This document shows, in pieces, positions 56,601-64,000 of a stretch of 64,000 bases of DNA (the stretch's first letter is position 1; every line of letters begins with the position of its first letter). The translations under genes and the position numbers were made by a program. The stretch is from Alphaproteobacteria bacterium. Lineage in GTDB: Bacteria > Pseudomonadota > Alphaproteobacteria > UBA828. The stretch is taken from the NCBI GenBank assembly GCA_022826345.1, contig JAJDVB010000141.1:49252-113251 (forward strand). Direction: 5' to 3'. The notes beneath the pieces are model-generated. The model worked only from the letters and a program-made list of their open reading frames with translations. It had not been told where the DNA came from and searched no databases.

Positions 56601-57289
56601 GCGAGCTTGGTGATTGAGTCCGAGTAGGCGAGGTGGTAGCGGCGCGCGTCCGCCTCGGTGCGGGCCGCTTCCCCCAGCATGTCGTAGGAGAAGCTGTAGC
56701 CCTGCGCTTCCTGCTCGGCGGCACGGCCCACGGCCTCGCCGATGTCGCGCCCGAGCACGAACTGGTGCCCAAGCTCGCGCATCGCCTGGGCGACCGCCGC
56801 GCGGATGACCGGCTCGCCCAGCCGCTTGACCGCGCCGTGCAGCGCCCCGGCGAGGCCTTCCTCTGCCTCGCCCAGCACCTTGCCGGTCAGCAGCAGCGCC
56901 CAGGTCGATGCGTTGACCAGCGGCGAGCTCGATTGCCCGAGGTGCGCCGCCCAGTCGGATGCCGCGATCTTGTCCTCGATCAGCGCGTCGATGGTCTCGG
57001 TGTCGGGCACCCGCAGCAGCGCCTCGGCAAGGCACATGAGCGCAACGCCCTCGCGCGACGAGAGCCCGTACTCGGCGAGGAAGCCCTGCATGATCGAGGC
57101 GCTGCCGCCCGCCCGCACGGTGCGGACCAGATCGGCCGCGCGCAAAGAGATGGCGTCCCGGTCGGCCCGTGTGAGGCCCGTGGCCTCGACCATCCGCCCC
57201 ACGGCAACCGCCTCGTCCTCGAGGATGGCGGCGTGCATCGCCGCCCGTATGTCAGTGAGACCCCGTGAGGCGCCGCAGGGTCGGCTCAC
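53699..57289 (-). CDS. putA: bifunctional proline dehydrogenase / P5C dehydrogenase
   Basis: A 1196-residue enzyme that oxidises proline to glutamate. The FAD-linked proline dehydrogenase domain covers roughly residues 170-460 (MMVRLVKGAYWDTEIKRAQV, PQFATHNAHTVAA, ENGANSSFVNRIVDE). The aldehyde dehydrogenase domain covers about 560-990 (ISPWNFPLAIF, GSTGTARLIDRA, catalytic Cys in QSAGQRCSALRIL). A C-terminal ALDH-superfamily-like region follows. There is no ribbon-helix-helix DNA-binding domain. It starts at GTG, overlapping the permease stop by 4 nt, so it belongs to the ABC/hydantoinase operon. Confidence 0.95.
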   Translation of the reverse strand: MSRPCGASRGLTDIRAAMHAAILEDEAVAVGRMVEATGLTRADRDAISLRAADLVRTVRAGGSASIMQGFLAEYGLSSREGVALMCLAEALLRVPDTETIDALIEDKIAASDWAAHLGQSSSPLVNASTWALLLTGKVLGEAEEGLAGALHGAVKRLGEPVIRAAVAQAMRELGHQFVLGRDIGEAVGRAAEQEAQGYSFSYDMLGEAARTEADARRYHLAYSDSITKLADVGRGASIRDRPGVSVKLSALHPRYEFAQRDRVLTEVAAHLGALALLAKSAGISLNVDAEEADRLDLSLDVIEAVLADPALAGWDGFGVVVQTYGKRAAHVINWVYALAGAHGRRMMVRLVKGAYWDTEIKRAQVQGLAGFPVFTRKAGTDVCFLACARRLLGMTDRLYPQFATHNAHTVAAVLHMAGERADFEFQRLHGMGEALHGAVRGAHGLRCRIYAPVGAHHDLLAYLVRRLLENGANSSFVNRIVDESVTADEIARDPVAAVEELGGAIANPAIAAPPALFAPARCNAKGWDLTDPLTVDAIEAARAPIRNEVWEAGPMIAGEALGAERTAVRNPARPDDIVGYVTQAAPSDIETALEAARSGAAAWASLSVEERASRLRRVADLYEEHAAELFALAAREAGKTLPDCVAEVREACDFARFYASEALRLSGEGRRTPRGVIACISPWNFPLAIFSGQVLGALAAGNAVIAKPAEQTPLIAARAVALMHEAGIPRAAVQLLPGGGASVGAALVADPRIDGVCFTGSTGTARLIDRAMARHLAPQAPLIAETGGLNAMIVDSTALPEQAVRDIVASAFQSAGQRCSALRILYIQREVEERILDMLLGAMDELRVGDPWDLATDIGPVIDTDAQVRIEAHCAEAEREGRLLKRLAAPGDGTFVPPTVLRVDGIGALEEEIFGPVLHVATFGADEIDAVVDAVNEAGHGLTFGLHTRIDDRVQHIVDRVRAGNIYVNRNQIGAVVGSQPFGGEGLSGTGPKAGGPHYVGRLTAGAAPAGGRPSGAVIDEALLAAAIADAGRALAAGTHHGDGGRFAPLDLPGPTGESNRFSFVPRGVVLCLGPGADAVQTQVAAAREAGNAVVAVAAGASAALTAHATDPRVVVLDGQIEPDALASLAGIAAVACVADRDVLATVRAALARRPGPILSLIAEPDAPERYVLERHLCVDTTAAGGNASLLAAAGG

Positions 57290-58227
57290 CGCCGCTGGCC
57301 GCCCGCGCTGATCCCGATTGCGGCGAGGATGACCAGCCCCGTGGTAAGGTCGCGGTAGAAGGGATCGGCGTTCAGGATGTTGAAGCCGTTACTGATGAGC
57401 GCCAGGAGGAAGACGCCGCCGAGGCTGCGCCACACCGCGCCGGCACCGCCGTAGATGCTGGTGCCGCCCAGGATGACGGCGGCGATGGCCTGCAACTCCA
57501 TGCCCTGACCGGCCGCAGCCTGGCCCAGCGCCACGCGCGATGTCGCAATGATCGAGGCGAGCCCCGCCGCGAAGCCCGCGATGGCGAAGGTGGCGGTCTT
57601 CACGCGATCCGTGCGGATGCCGGAGAGCACAGCGGCTTCCTCATTGCCGCCGACGGCGAAGACCCGACGCCCGAAGGCGGTCCGCGTCAGCGCGAAGGTC
57701 AGGATCGTGGCGAAGACCGCCATGATCCAGACGGCGATGAAGACGCCACCCGCCTTGTCGCGCCCGAGCCAGGTGAAGGTGTCCAAGCGGACGGAGATCA
57801 GCCGTCCGTCTGAGATGACGATGGCGACGCCCTTGAAGATCAGACTCGTGGCGATGGTTGCGAGGAAGGAGTGCACCCGGAGCGCGTTGATGACGACGCC
57901 GTTCATGGTGCCGAGGATGAGGCCGATGAAGGGCGCCACGAAAAGGCCGACGTAGGGGTCCACACGCAGCGCGATCCAGGCCGACATGACCGAGCCCATG
58001 GAGAAGATCGCCGCCACCGAGAGGTCGAACCCGCCCGCGATGATCACCAGCGTCATCGCCGACGCCATGATCGCGAGCGGCGCGTTCTGGTTGAGGATGT
58101 TCAGCAGGTTGCGGGGCGTCAGGAAGTTCTCGGACAGCATGCTGAGCGCGATGACCAGGAACACGATCATGATCAGGACCGCGTAGGTCTGCAGGAAGCG
58201 GCCGATATGGAAGCTTCCGATCATCAT
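57286..58227 (-). CDS. sugar-type (CUT2) ABC transporter permease
   Basis: A 313-residue inner-membrane permease of the RbsC/AraH class, with about eight to ten helices. The family core is GFDLSVAAIFSMGSVMSAW, NGVVINALRVHSFLATIATS and GRRVFAVGGNEEAAVLSGI, the last resembling the ATPase-contact loop, followed by AIAAVILGGTSIYGGAGAVW. It starts with ATG overlapping the ATPase stop, and ends overlapping putA. Transported compound unknown; CUT2 systems also import non-sugars. Confidence 0.93.
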   Translation of the reverse strand: MMIGSFHIGRFLQTYAVLIMIVFLVIALSMLSENFLTPRNLLNILNQNAPLAIMASAMTLVIIAGGFDLSVAAIFSMGSVMSAWIALRVDPYVGLFVAPFIGLILGTMNGVVINALRVHSFLATIATSLIFKGVAIVISDGRLISVRLDTFTWLGRDKAGGVFIAVWIMAVFATILTFALTRTAFGRRVFAVGGNEEAAVLSGIRTDRVKTATFAIAGFAAGLASIIATSRVALGQAAAGQGMELQAIAAVILGGTSIYGGAGAVWRSLGGVFLLALISNGFNILNADPFYRDLTTGLVILAAIGISAGGQRR

Positions 58228-59738
58228 GCCGCGCCGCGCCGCTGGCTCTGGTGCTGGAAGAGCAGCGCGAGAAGGTCCGCCTCGCTGGATTCCTCCGGGA
58301 TCACTTCTTCCACGATGCGGCCGCCATCGGCCAGATAGGCGCGATGGGCGAGGCCCAGCACCTCCTCGATCTCGCTGGAGATGAGCAGGACGGCGGTGCC
58401 GCTGGCAGCGAGCTCCGCGATCGCGAAATGAATCCGCTCACGGGCGCCCACGTCCACGCCGCGGCTCGGCTCGTCGAGGATCACGATGTCGGGATTCTCC
58501 ATGAGCCACTTGCCGATCAGGACCTTCTGCTGATTGCCGCCGGAAAAGGTCGCGACGTTGCCGTTGGGGTCGGCCGGGCGCACGCGGAAGTGCTCGATCA
58601 GGCTCATGGCGCGCGAGCGTTCGGTGCGGCGGCGCATGACCCCAAGGTGCGCGAAGCGGCCGAGGTGAGGCAAGGTCATGTTGGGCGAGACGCGCATGGT
58701 CAGGATCAGACCCTGCTTGCGGCGGTCCTCCGGCGACATCACCATGCCGAGCGCGGCAGAGCGCCGTATCGAACGCTTCCGATAGACCTCGCCCTTGAGC
58801 CGGACCTCGCCGCCCGTTGCGGGGTCCGCGCCGACGATCGCGCGGGCGATCTCGCTCCTGCCGCTGCCCACGAGGCCGGTGAGGCCCACGATCTCCCCTC
58901 GGCCGACCGAGAGGCTTGCGCCGTTGGCGCCTTGCTCGCTCTCGAGGTCCTCGACTTCCAGGACGGGCTCGGGATTTTCGGGGCGGATCTTCGGCGGGAA
59001 CGGGGTCTCGCTCTTGCCGCCGCCGAGCATCGCCGCGACCAGGCTCGACCGGGTCTCGCCCGAGGCCGGCGCCGTCTTCACGTGCTTGCCGTCGCGCAGC
59101 ACGGTGATCCGGTCGGATACCTCGAGAATGTCGTGGAGGAAGTGCGAGACGTAGATGATCGAGCGTCCTTCGTCTCGCAGCGCCCGCATCGCCGAGTGTA
59201 GCTGCGTCACTTCGTCCCGCGAGAGAGAAGACGTGGGCTCGTCCATCACGATGATCCGCGCATCGCGCGCGAGCGCCCGCAGGATCTCGATCTTCTGCTG
59301 GTCGGCGATGGGGAGCCGGGAGACGATGGCGTTGGGGTCCAGCTGAAAGCCGCTCGCTTCCATCAACGCCGAGAGGCGCTGCGCCTCGCTGCGGCGCAGC
59401 ACGCCCCAGCGCTGGTCTTCCAGGCCGAGGAAGACGTTCTCCGCTACGGTGAGCGCCGGCACGAGCTGGAGCTCCTGGTGCATGATCGCGACGCCCTTGG
59501 AGAGCGCAGACAGGGGGTCCCACGCGCTCGCCCGCTCTCCGAAGACATCGAGCGTGCCCGCGCTCGCCGCGTAGTAGCCGCCGAAGACCTTGCCGAGCGT
59601 CGACTTGCCCGCGCCGTTCTCGCCGATCAGCCCGTGGATTTCGCCCGGCAGGATGTCCACCGAGACGTCGCTGAGGACCCAGACGCCCGCGAAGGCGACG
59701 CCGATCCCGTTGGCTCGTAGCGCCGGCTCGTCAGCCAT
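58224..59738 (-). CDS. sugar-type (CUT2) ABC transporter ATP-binding protein
   Basis: A 504-residue ATPase with two ABC domains, as in RbsA. Domain 1 has Walker A GENGAGKSTLGK, and Walker B IIVMDEPTSSLS; domain 2 has GLVGSGRSE, and signature FSGGNQQKVLIGKW with DIVILDEPSRGVD. Domain 1's LPIADQQKIEI in place of LSGGQ is normal for this class. The frame is open upstream, but homology starts at the ATG at 59738, eight bases after hyuB. Works with the adjacent permease. Confidence 0.94.
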   Translation of the reverse strand: MADEPALRANGIGVAFAGVWVLSDVSVDILPGEIHGLIGENGAGKSTLGKVFGGYYAASAGTLDVFGERASAWDPLSALSKGVAIMHQELQLVPALTVAENVFLGLEDQRWGVLRRSEAQRLSALMEASGFQLDPNAIVSRLPIADQQKIEILRALARDARIIVMDEPTSSLSRDEVTQLHSAMRALRDEGRSIIYVSHFLHDILEVSDRITVLRDGKHVKTAPASGETRSSLVAAMLGGGKSETPFPPKIRPENPEPVLEVEDLESEQGANGASLSVGRGEIVGLTGLVGSGRSEIARAIVGADPATGGEVRLKGEVYRKRSIRRSAALGMVMSPEDRRKQGLILTMRVSPNMTLPHLGRFAHLGVMRRRTERSRAMSLIEHFRVRPADPNGNVATFSGGNQQKVLIGKWLMENPDIVILDEPSRGVDVGARERIHFAIAELAASGTAVLLISSEIEEVLGLAHRAYLADGGRIVEEVIPEESSEADLLALLFQHQSQRRGAA

Positions 59739-59746
59739 AACCGTGG

Positions 59747-61468
59747 TCAGGCGCGTGGCTGCGATCCCTCTTCGTCCACGACGAGGTCCGAGGTGATCCG
59801 GACGCCATAGTCCCTCCAGGCTCCTTCGGGAGAAACGTAACCCCGAAGCACGTCGCGCTGCACCTCCTCGAACGGGCGCGCCTTGGGATCGCCGTTGCCG
59901 CCGCCGCCGCCGGTCCAGGTCTCGACCACCGTGCCGGCGGCGACCGGCCGCGCCCGCATCTTGAGCGGCCCTTCGGCCGACCCATCGGGGTGGGTGATCT
60001 CGACCTTCGGGCCCCGCGCGTCTTTGCCCCCGTTTAGCCCCCAGGCCGGTGTGAGCGAACGCTCGAACCAGAGGGCGCAGTAGCAATCCTCCAGGGTCTT
60101 GTAGCGGCGCAGGACGCCACAGCCGCCGCGGTGCCGCCCCGGCCCACCCGAATCGGGGCGGATGGCGAACTCCTCAAGGCGGACGGGGAACTTCGTCTCC
60201 ATCACCTCGGCGGGGATGTTGCGGAAGCTGCCGTTCACCAGGTTGATGAGTGCGCTCTGGCCGTCGCCGTCGTTGCGCCCGCCCCAGCCGCCGGCGGTCG
60301 CCTCGATGGACATCCACTGGCCCCGCCTGCGATCGACCGAGAAGAAGAGGGAGACCATCGAATCCCCGTAGTGGGCGGCGGTCGAGCGCTCGGGGATCGC
60401 TTCGGAGAGGCAGGAGATGAAGAGGTCCGCCAGCAAGCCCAAGCCGGTGAAGTACCACTCGCAGGCCGCAGGCTCCTTGGCGTTGAAGAGGCAATCGTCC
60501 GGGATGTGGACGGTCATCGTCTCGAATGAGCCGCCGGTGATCGCCCGCTCCGGGTTGATCATCGTCTTGTAGGCGAGGCGCAGCAGGGACACGGTCTGGC
60601 TCGCGCCGCAGTTGACCGAGCCGGGGACGATGCCCGAGGAGCCTTCGAGGTCGACGATCAACTCCTCGCCCTTGACCGTGAGCGTCAGCGCGACCTTCAC
60701 CGGGTCGTCGCCCGCGCCGTCGCTGTCCAAGAAACCTTCCCGGTACCAGGTGCCGTCCTTGATCGCGGCGATCGCCTCGCGGTCCATGCGCCGCGCCTGC
60801 TCGAAGATGCTCGCGCAGGCCGCTCGGTAGGTCTCGATGCCGATACGGTCGAGCAGCTGGGAGAGCCTGCGCTCGCCGGTGCGAACGGCGGCGATCTGGG
60901 CGTCCAGGTCGCCGATGCTCGTGTCCGGCATGCGGGTGTTGAGCCGCAGCAGGTCGAACCACTCGCGGATAGGCTTGCCTTGCGCGACGATGCGAGTCGG
61001 TCCCAGGCGCAGCCCCTCCTGGTAGATGTTCGTGGAGCCCATGACCGTGCCGGGGTCGATGGCGCCGATGTCGTTCCAGTGGGCGCGCGCGGCGCCGAAG
61101 CCGATCAGCTCGCCGCCGAAGAAGATGGGCCCGACCACCGACACGTCATGCAGGTGCGAGCCCTGCATGTAGCTGTCGTTCATGATGAAGACATCACCTG
61201 GGGCGATGTCGTCGCCGTAGTAGTCCATCACGTGGTGGACGTTGGCATCGATGGCGCCAATGAAGAGCGGCACGCCGCTCGATTGCCCCAGCATGTTGCC
61301 GTCGGCGTCCAGCAGCCCGACGGCGCTGTCCCGGCCCTCGTAGATGACCGCCGAGTGAGCGGAGCGCCAGAGCGACGCGTTCATGTCCTCCGCGCAGGAG
61401 ACGACGAAGTTGCGCACGATCTCCGTCGTGACCGGGTCCGCGACGGTGCGCAGCATCGGATCGTTCAT
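59747..61468 (-). CDS. hydantoinase B / oxoprolinase family protein
   Basis: A 573-residue HyuB-type subunit. It opens [21 protein letters not shown], with [20 protein letters not shown], and the metal-region [20 protein letters not shown]; later [21 protein letters not shown] and [17 protein letters not shown]. With HyuA it forms an ATP-dependent ring-opening enzyme acting on hydantoins, N-methylhydantoin, 5-oxoproline or related lactams. Its ATG overlaps the hyuA stop by 4 nt. Confidence 0.92.
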   Translation of the reverse strand: MNDPMLRTVADPVTTEIVRNFVVSCAEDMNASLWRSAHSAVIYEGRDSAVGLLDADGNMLGQSSGVPLFIGAIDANVHHVMDYYGDDIAPGDVFIMNDSYMQGSHLHDVSVVGPIFFGGELIGFGAARAHWNDIGAIDPGTVMGSTNIYQEGLRLGPTRIVAQGKPIREWFDLLRLNTRMPDTSIGDLDAQIAAVRTGERRLSQLLDRIGIETYRAACASIFEQARRMDREAIAAIKDGTWYREGFLDSDGAGDDPVKVALTLTVKGEELIVDLEGSSGIVPGSVNCGASQTVSLLRLAYKTMINPERAITGGSFETMTVHIPDDCLFNAKEPAACEWYFTGLGLLADLFISCLSEAIPERSTAAHYGDSMVSLFFSVDRRRGQWMSIEATAGGWGGRNDGDGQSALINLVNGSFRNIPAEVMETKFPVRLEEFAIRPDSGGPGRHRGGCGVLRRYKTLEDCYCALWFERSLTPAWGLNGGKDARGPKVEITHPDGSAEGPLKMRARPVAAGTVVETWTGGGGGNGDPKARPFEEVQRDVLRGYVSPEGAWRDYGVRITSDLVVDEEGSQPRA

Positions 61469-63492
61469 GCTCCCGCCTCCTTCGTCATGGAGAGGTGACC
61501 GCCCTCGATCACCGTGGCGTTCCAGCCCGGCGGCACCAGCGTCGTCGCCGTCGATTCCTCGATGATCGCGGGGCCTGCCACGGCATCGCCGATCTCAAGC
61601 CCGTTGCGGTCGAGCACCGGCGTCTTCAGCGGCCGTCCGGCGAAGATGACGTCCCGCTCGCGCGTGGGCCGTGCGGGCTCCGGCGCAGGCGGCGCGGAAT
61701 CCGGTCGCGCCAGCCGGCCGAGCGCAGCCAGGCGGATGTTCGCCATCTCGACACGGTTCTCCGGGCTGGAGTGGCCGTACTGCCGGTCGTATGCCACATC
61801 GAAGCTCTTCCGCACGGCATCCATGTCGATGGTCCCGCTCGGCACTGGGATGGTGAGGACATATTCCTGCCCGTAGTAGCGGAAGTCGATGGCCCGCTCG
61901 AAGGCGATCGCGTCCTCGGCAATCCCTTCGTCCAGCAGGTGCCGGCGGCCATTCTCCTCAAGTCCCGTGAACGCGGCTTCCAGGACCGCGAGCTCCACGA
62001 GGTCCCAGAAGGAATAGAGCGTTTCCTTGTAGTCGCGGCGCACGTCGGTTTGCAGCATGCCCCAGGCGGAGAAGGCGCCGGGGTGCACCGGCACGATCAC
62101 CTCGCGGATCTGCAGCTCCTCGGCGAGCGCGCCCGCCTGCGCCGGGCCTGCGCCGCCGAAGGCGACGAGGGAGAAGTCCCGCGGGTCGATGCCGCGTTGG
62201 ACGGTGATGGTCCTGATCGCATCCGCCATCTTGGCGTTCACGACGTCCACGACACCCTGCGCCATGGTCTCGGTCGTGAGCCCGAACGTCTCGCCGATGG
62301 TCGTGAGCGCCGTAACCGCCGCATCGCGGTCCAGCGCCATTGCGCCGCCGGAGAAATTGGCGCCGTCGAGCCGGCCGAGCACGAGGTTGGCGTCGGAGAC
62401 CGTGGGTTCGGTTCCGCCCAGCCCGTAGCAGGCCGGCCCCGGCATGGAGCCGGCGGACTGGGGGCCGACGCGCATGGCGCCCGCCTCCTCCCACGCGATG
62501 GAGCCGCCGCCCGCGCCGATGACGTGGATGTCCACCACCGACATCTGCACGGGCAGCCCCTCCAGCTTGGCATGGTTGGAGCCGGACGGCAGCCCGTCGA
62601 TGATCAGGCTGGCATCGAAGGAGGTCCCGCCCATGTCGATGCAGATGAGATTGGGCCGCCCGGTTGCGGCCGAAAGCGCCCTGCCGCCGATGGCGCCGCC
62701 CACGGGGCCGGAGAGCAGCGTCTGCAGCGGGGTCTCGCTGGCGGATTCCGCCGTCATCACCCCGCCGTTGGACTGCATGACGTGCAGCCCCCGGCCTTCG
62801 GGCAGGCGATCGCCGAGGCCGCCGATCAGGGTCTCCAGGTATCCCCGCACCACCGGCGCGAGGTAGCTGTCCATCACCGCGGTTGAGGTCCGCTCGAACT
62901 CCCGCCACTCGGGCGAGACCCGGTGAGAGAGCCCGATGGGGATGTCGGGCAGGCGCGCGCGCAGGTACTCGGCGGCCTCTAGCTCGTGCGCCGGGTTCTT
63001 GAAGGAGAACAGGAAGGCGATGGCGATCGCCTCGAAGCCCTCTTCTTTCACGGCGTCGACGAGGCGGTCGAGATCGCTCGTCTCAAGGGGCGCCACGGCC
63101 TCGCCGGTGGCCGCCATCCGCTCCCGCGCCGTGAACGTGTGCTCCAGCGGCGTGAGCGGCTCGGGCTTGTTCCAGCGGATCGAGAAGATCTCGCCGCGGT
63201 CGTTGCCCTGGATCGTGTAGATGTCCCGAAAGTTCTCGGTGGTGAGCAGCGCCACCTTGGCGCCCCGCCGGGTGAGCAGCGCGTTCAGCCCCACCGTCGT
63301 GCCGTGGACGAAGAAATCGATCGCGGCTTCGGTCGGGATCGCCGCCTCGATGCCCCGGAGCACCGCAAGCGCCGGGTCGTCCGGCGTCGAAAGAACCTTC
63401 GCAGCGCCGCAGGCGCCGGTCTTGCAATCCTGATAGACGATATCCGTAAACGTGCCGCCGATATCGGCGGACACCCGATAGTGTCGGGTCAA
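61465..63492 (-). CDS. hydantoinase A / oxoprolinase family protein
   Basis: A 675-residue ATP-dependent subunit with an actin-like fold. It has the N-terminal phosphate motif VSADIGGTFTDIVYQD, FFVHGTTVGLNALLTRRGAK, and the second nucleotide region ICIDMGGTSFDASLIIDG, followed by GAGGGSIAW. It activates the lactam bond by phosphorylation for opening by HyuB. Start taken as TTG at 63492, just after GGGAGGTGG; an upstream in-frame TTG (63513) is less likely. It follows the binding-protein gene across a strong hairpin. Confidence 0.92.
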   Translation of the reverse strand: MTRHYRVSADIGGTFTDIVYQDCKTGACGAAKVLSTPDDPALAVLRGIEAAIPTEAAIDFFVHGTTVGLNALLTRRGAKVALLTTENFRDIYTIQGNDRGEIFSIRWNKPEPLTPLEHTFTARERMAATGEAVAPLETSDLDRLVDAVKEEGFEAIAIAFLFSFKNPAHELEAAEYLRARLPDIPIGLSHRVSPEWREFERTSTAVMDSYLAPVVRGYLETLIGGLGDRLPEGRGLHVMQSNGGVMTAESASETPLQTLLSGPVGGAIGGRALSAATGRPNLICIDMGGTSFDASLIIDGLPSGSNHAKLEGLPVQMSVVDIHVIGAGGGSIAWEEAGAMRVGPQSAGSMPGPACYGLGGTEPTVSDANLVLGRLDGANFSGGAMALDRDAAVTALTTIGETFGLTTETMAQGVVDVVNAKMADAIRTITVQRGIDPRDFSLVAFGGAGPAQAGALAEELQIREVIVPVHPGAFSAWGMLQTDVRRDYKETLYSFWDLVELAVLEAAFTGLEENGRRHLLDEGIAEDAIAFERAIDFRYYGQEYVLTIPVPSGTIDMDAVRKSFDVAYDRQYGHSSPENRVEMANIRLAALGRLARPDSAPPAPEPARPTRERDVIFAGRPLKTPVLDRNGLEIGDAVAGPAIIEESTATTLVPPGWNATVIEGGHLSMTKEAGA

Positions 63493-63520
63493 ATTGCCAC
63501 CTCCCGGCGCCAAACGGCCG

Positions 63521-63545
63521 CTGGAGCCCCCGGAGGGGGCCCCAG
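63521..63545 (-). promoter_or_regulatory. intercistronic hairpin after the binding-protein gene
   Basis: Arms 63521-63531 and 63535-63545 are 10 of 11 complementary with a three-base loop. It lies 14 bases after the binding-protein stop and 28 before the hyuA start, with no T-run. Such hairpins protect the 3' end of binding-protein mRNA and reduce read-through, giving more binding protein than the downstream enzymes. Confidence 0.6.
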
Positions 63546-63559
63546 CAGGTAAACGTCGG

Positions 63560-64000
63560 TTACTGCTCCCACTCGCCCCTGAAGTCGGGGTTGGCGTCGA
63601 GAATAGCCTTGTCGATCATGGCCTGCAGCGGACCCGAGACGTCCATGTTGATGGCGTTGGTCACGGGCTTGCCCTCGATGGCGTTGGCGATCTGCTCCAT
63701 CGCGAGCGCCCCCATGGTCTTGGGGAAGTAAGCGAGGGTTGCGTCCCAGCGCCCTTCGCGGATCGCCTCGATCGAGATCGCCGCAGCGCCGCCGCCGATG
63801 AGGTAGAGGTCGGCTACGGTGTAGCCCTCGGCCTCCAGCGCGATCTCGGCACCCACCAGATGCTGAGCCGTGTGCGCTGTCGGGAATCCCTTGATGAGCA
63901 AGGGCTCCAGGTGATCTGAGATTTTTCTTACCCCAGCGAGGTCGCAGATTTCTGCGGCTCTCGGGTCGGCGAAGAGGGCGATCCGGCGATTTCCACCCCA
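63560..64000 (-). CDS. sugar-type ABC transporter substrate-binding protein (3' part, cut by window edge)
   Basis: The C-terminal 146 residues of a periplasmic binding protein; the frame stays open to the window edge, so the N-terminus and signal peptide lie outside. It has GNRRIALFADPRAAEICDLA, TAQHLVGAEIALEAEG, LIGGGAAAISIEAIREGRWD and ATLAYFPKTMGALAMEQIAN, matching RbsB/CUT2-type proteins (effector-binding lobe 2 with the hinge). It is the probable ligand receptor for the ABC importer encoded at 57286-59738. The ligand is not evident. Confidence 0.85.
   Translation of the reverse strand, partial: WGGNRRIALFADPRAAEICDLAGVRKISDHLEPLLIKGFPTAHTAQHLVGAEIALEAEGYTVADLYLIGGGAAAISIEAIREGRWDATLAYFPKTMGALAMEQIANAIEGKPVTNAINMDVSGPLQAMIDKAILDANPDFRGEWEQ

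Noticed and set aside
59739..60086. An N-terminal extension of the ABC ATPase
   Set aside because: It overlaps the 3' end of hyuB in another frame and has no homology. The ABC domain starts at the ATG at 59738.

Overview
The window is chromosomal DNA from a high-GC alphaproteobacterium, probably of the Rhodospirillales or a related order. The evidence is a run of typical alphaproteobacterial gene orders: DUF177-rpmF-plsX-fabH-ihfA-merR, miaB-phoH-ybeY-corC-lnt, rpsM-rpsK-rpoA-rplQ and xseB-ispA-tlyA. A MucR-type regulator, a DinB with an N-terminal zinc ribbon and a K+-independent H+-pyrophosphatase agree with this. Genes are densely packed, with many 4-nt GTGA/ATGA overlaps. No rRNA, tRNA, CRISPR array or intact insertion sequence was seen.

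Layout. 0-8.4 kb: an FAH-family hydrolase, hppA, bamE, a cytochrome bc1 assembly chaperone and the fatty-acid/ribosomal cluster ending in ihfA and a MerR regulator. A hairpin-rich inverted-repeat element lies between fabH and ihfA. 8.6-17.6 kb: thiol-redox genes (ccdA, tlpA), then a minus-strand aromatic block (alpha/beta hydrolase, boxB, boxC, paaK), prephenate dehydratase, a small NrtS-like transporter and an atypical crotonase. 17.7-31.4 kb: mixed metabolism (sulfite-oxidase-like enzyme, transporters, dinB, DUF2268 protease, MORN/SH3 protein, PLP decarboxylase, mucR, gcdH, otnK-otnC). 31.4-33.8 kb: the alpha ribosomal operon. 33.9-35.6 kb: a low-GC island upstream of rpsM carrying a Clp-fold (SDH-type) serine protease and about 0.5 kb of unassigned DNA. 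35.6-37.5 kb: a tartrate/isopropylmalate dehydrogenase and a MazEF-like toxin-antitoxin pair. 37.5-44 kb: the miaB-to-lnt operon, convergent with a cdsA. 44.2-49.6 kb: a plus-strand group with RidA, a Gfo/Idh dehydrogenase, two tandem paralogous amidases and a GST. 49.6-51.5 kb: xseB-ispA-tlyA, with tlyA apparently starting at CTG.

51.5-64 kb is the most coherent catabolic unit. Seven minus-strand genes, several overlapping by 4 nt, run from a sugar-type (CUT2) ABC binding protein cut by the window edge, through ATP-dependent hydantoinase/oxoprolinase subunits (HyuA, HyuB), the ABC ATPase and permease, and PutA, to a trimethylamine-dehydrogenase-like flavoenzyme. I infer that it imports and degrades a cyclic, possibly N-methylated, proline- or hydantoin-like compound that ends as glutamate. 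The substrate is not known from sequence.
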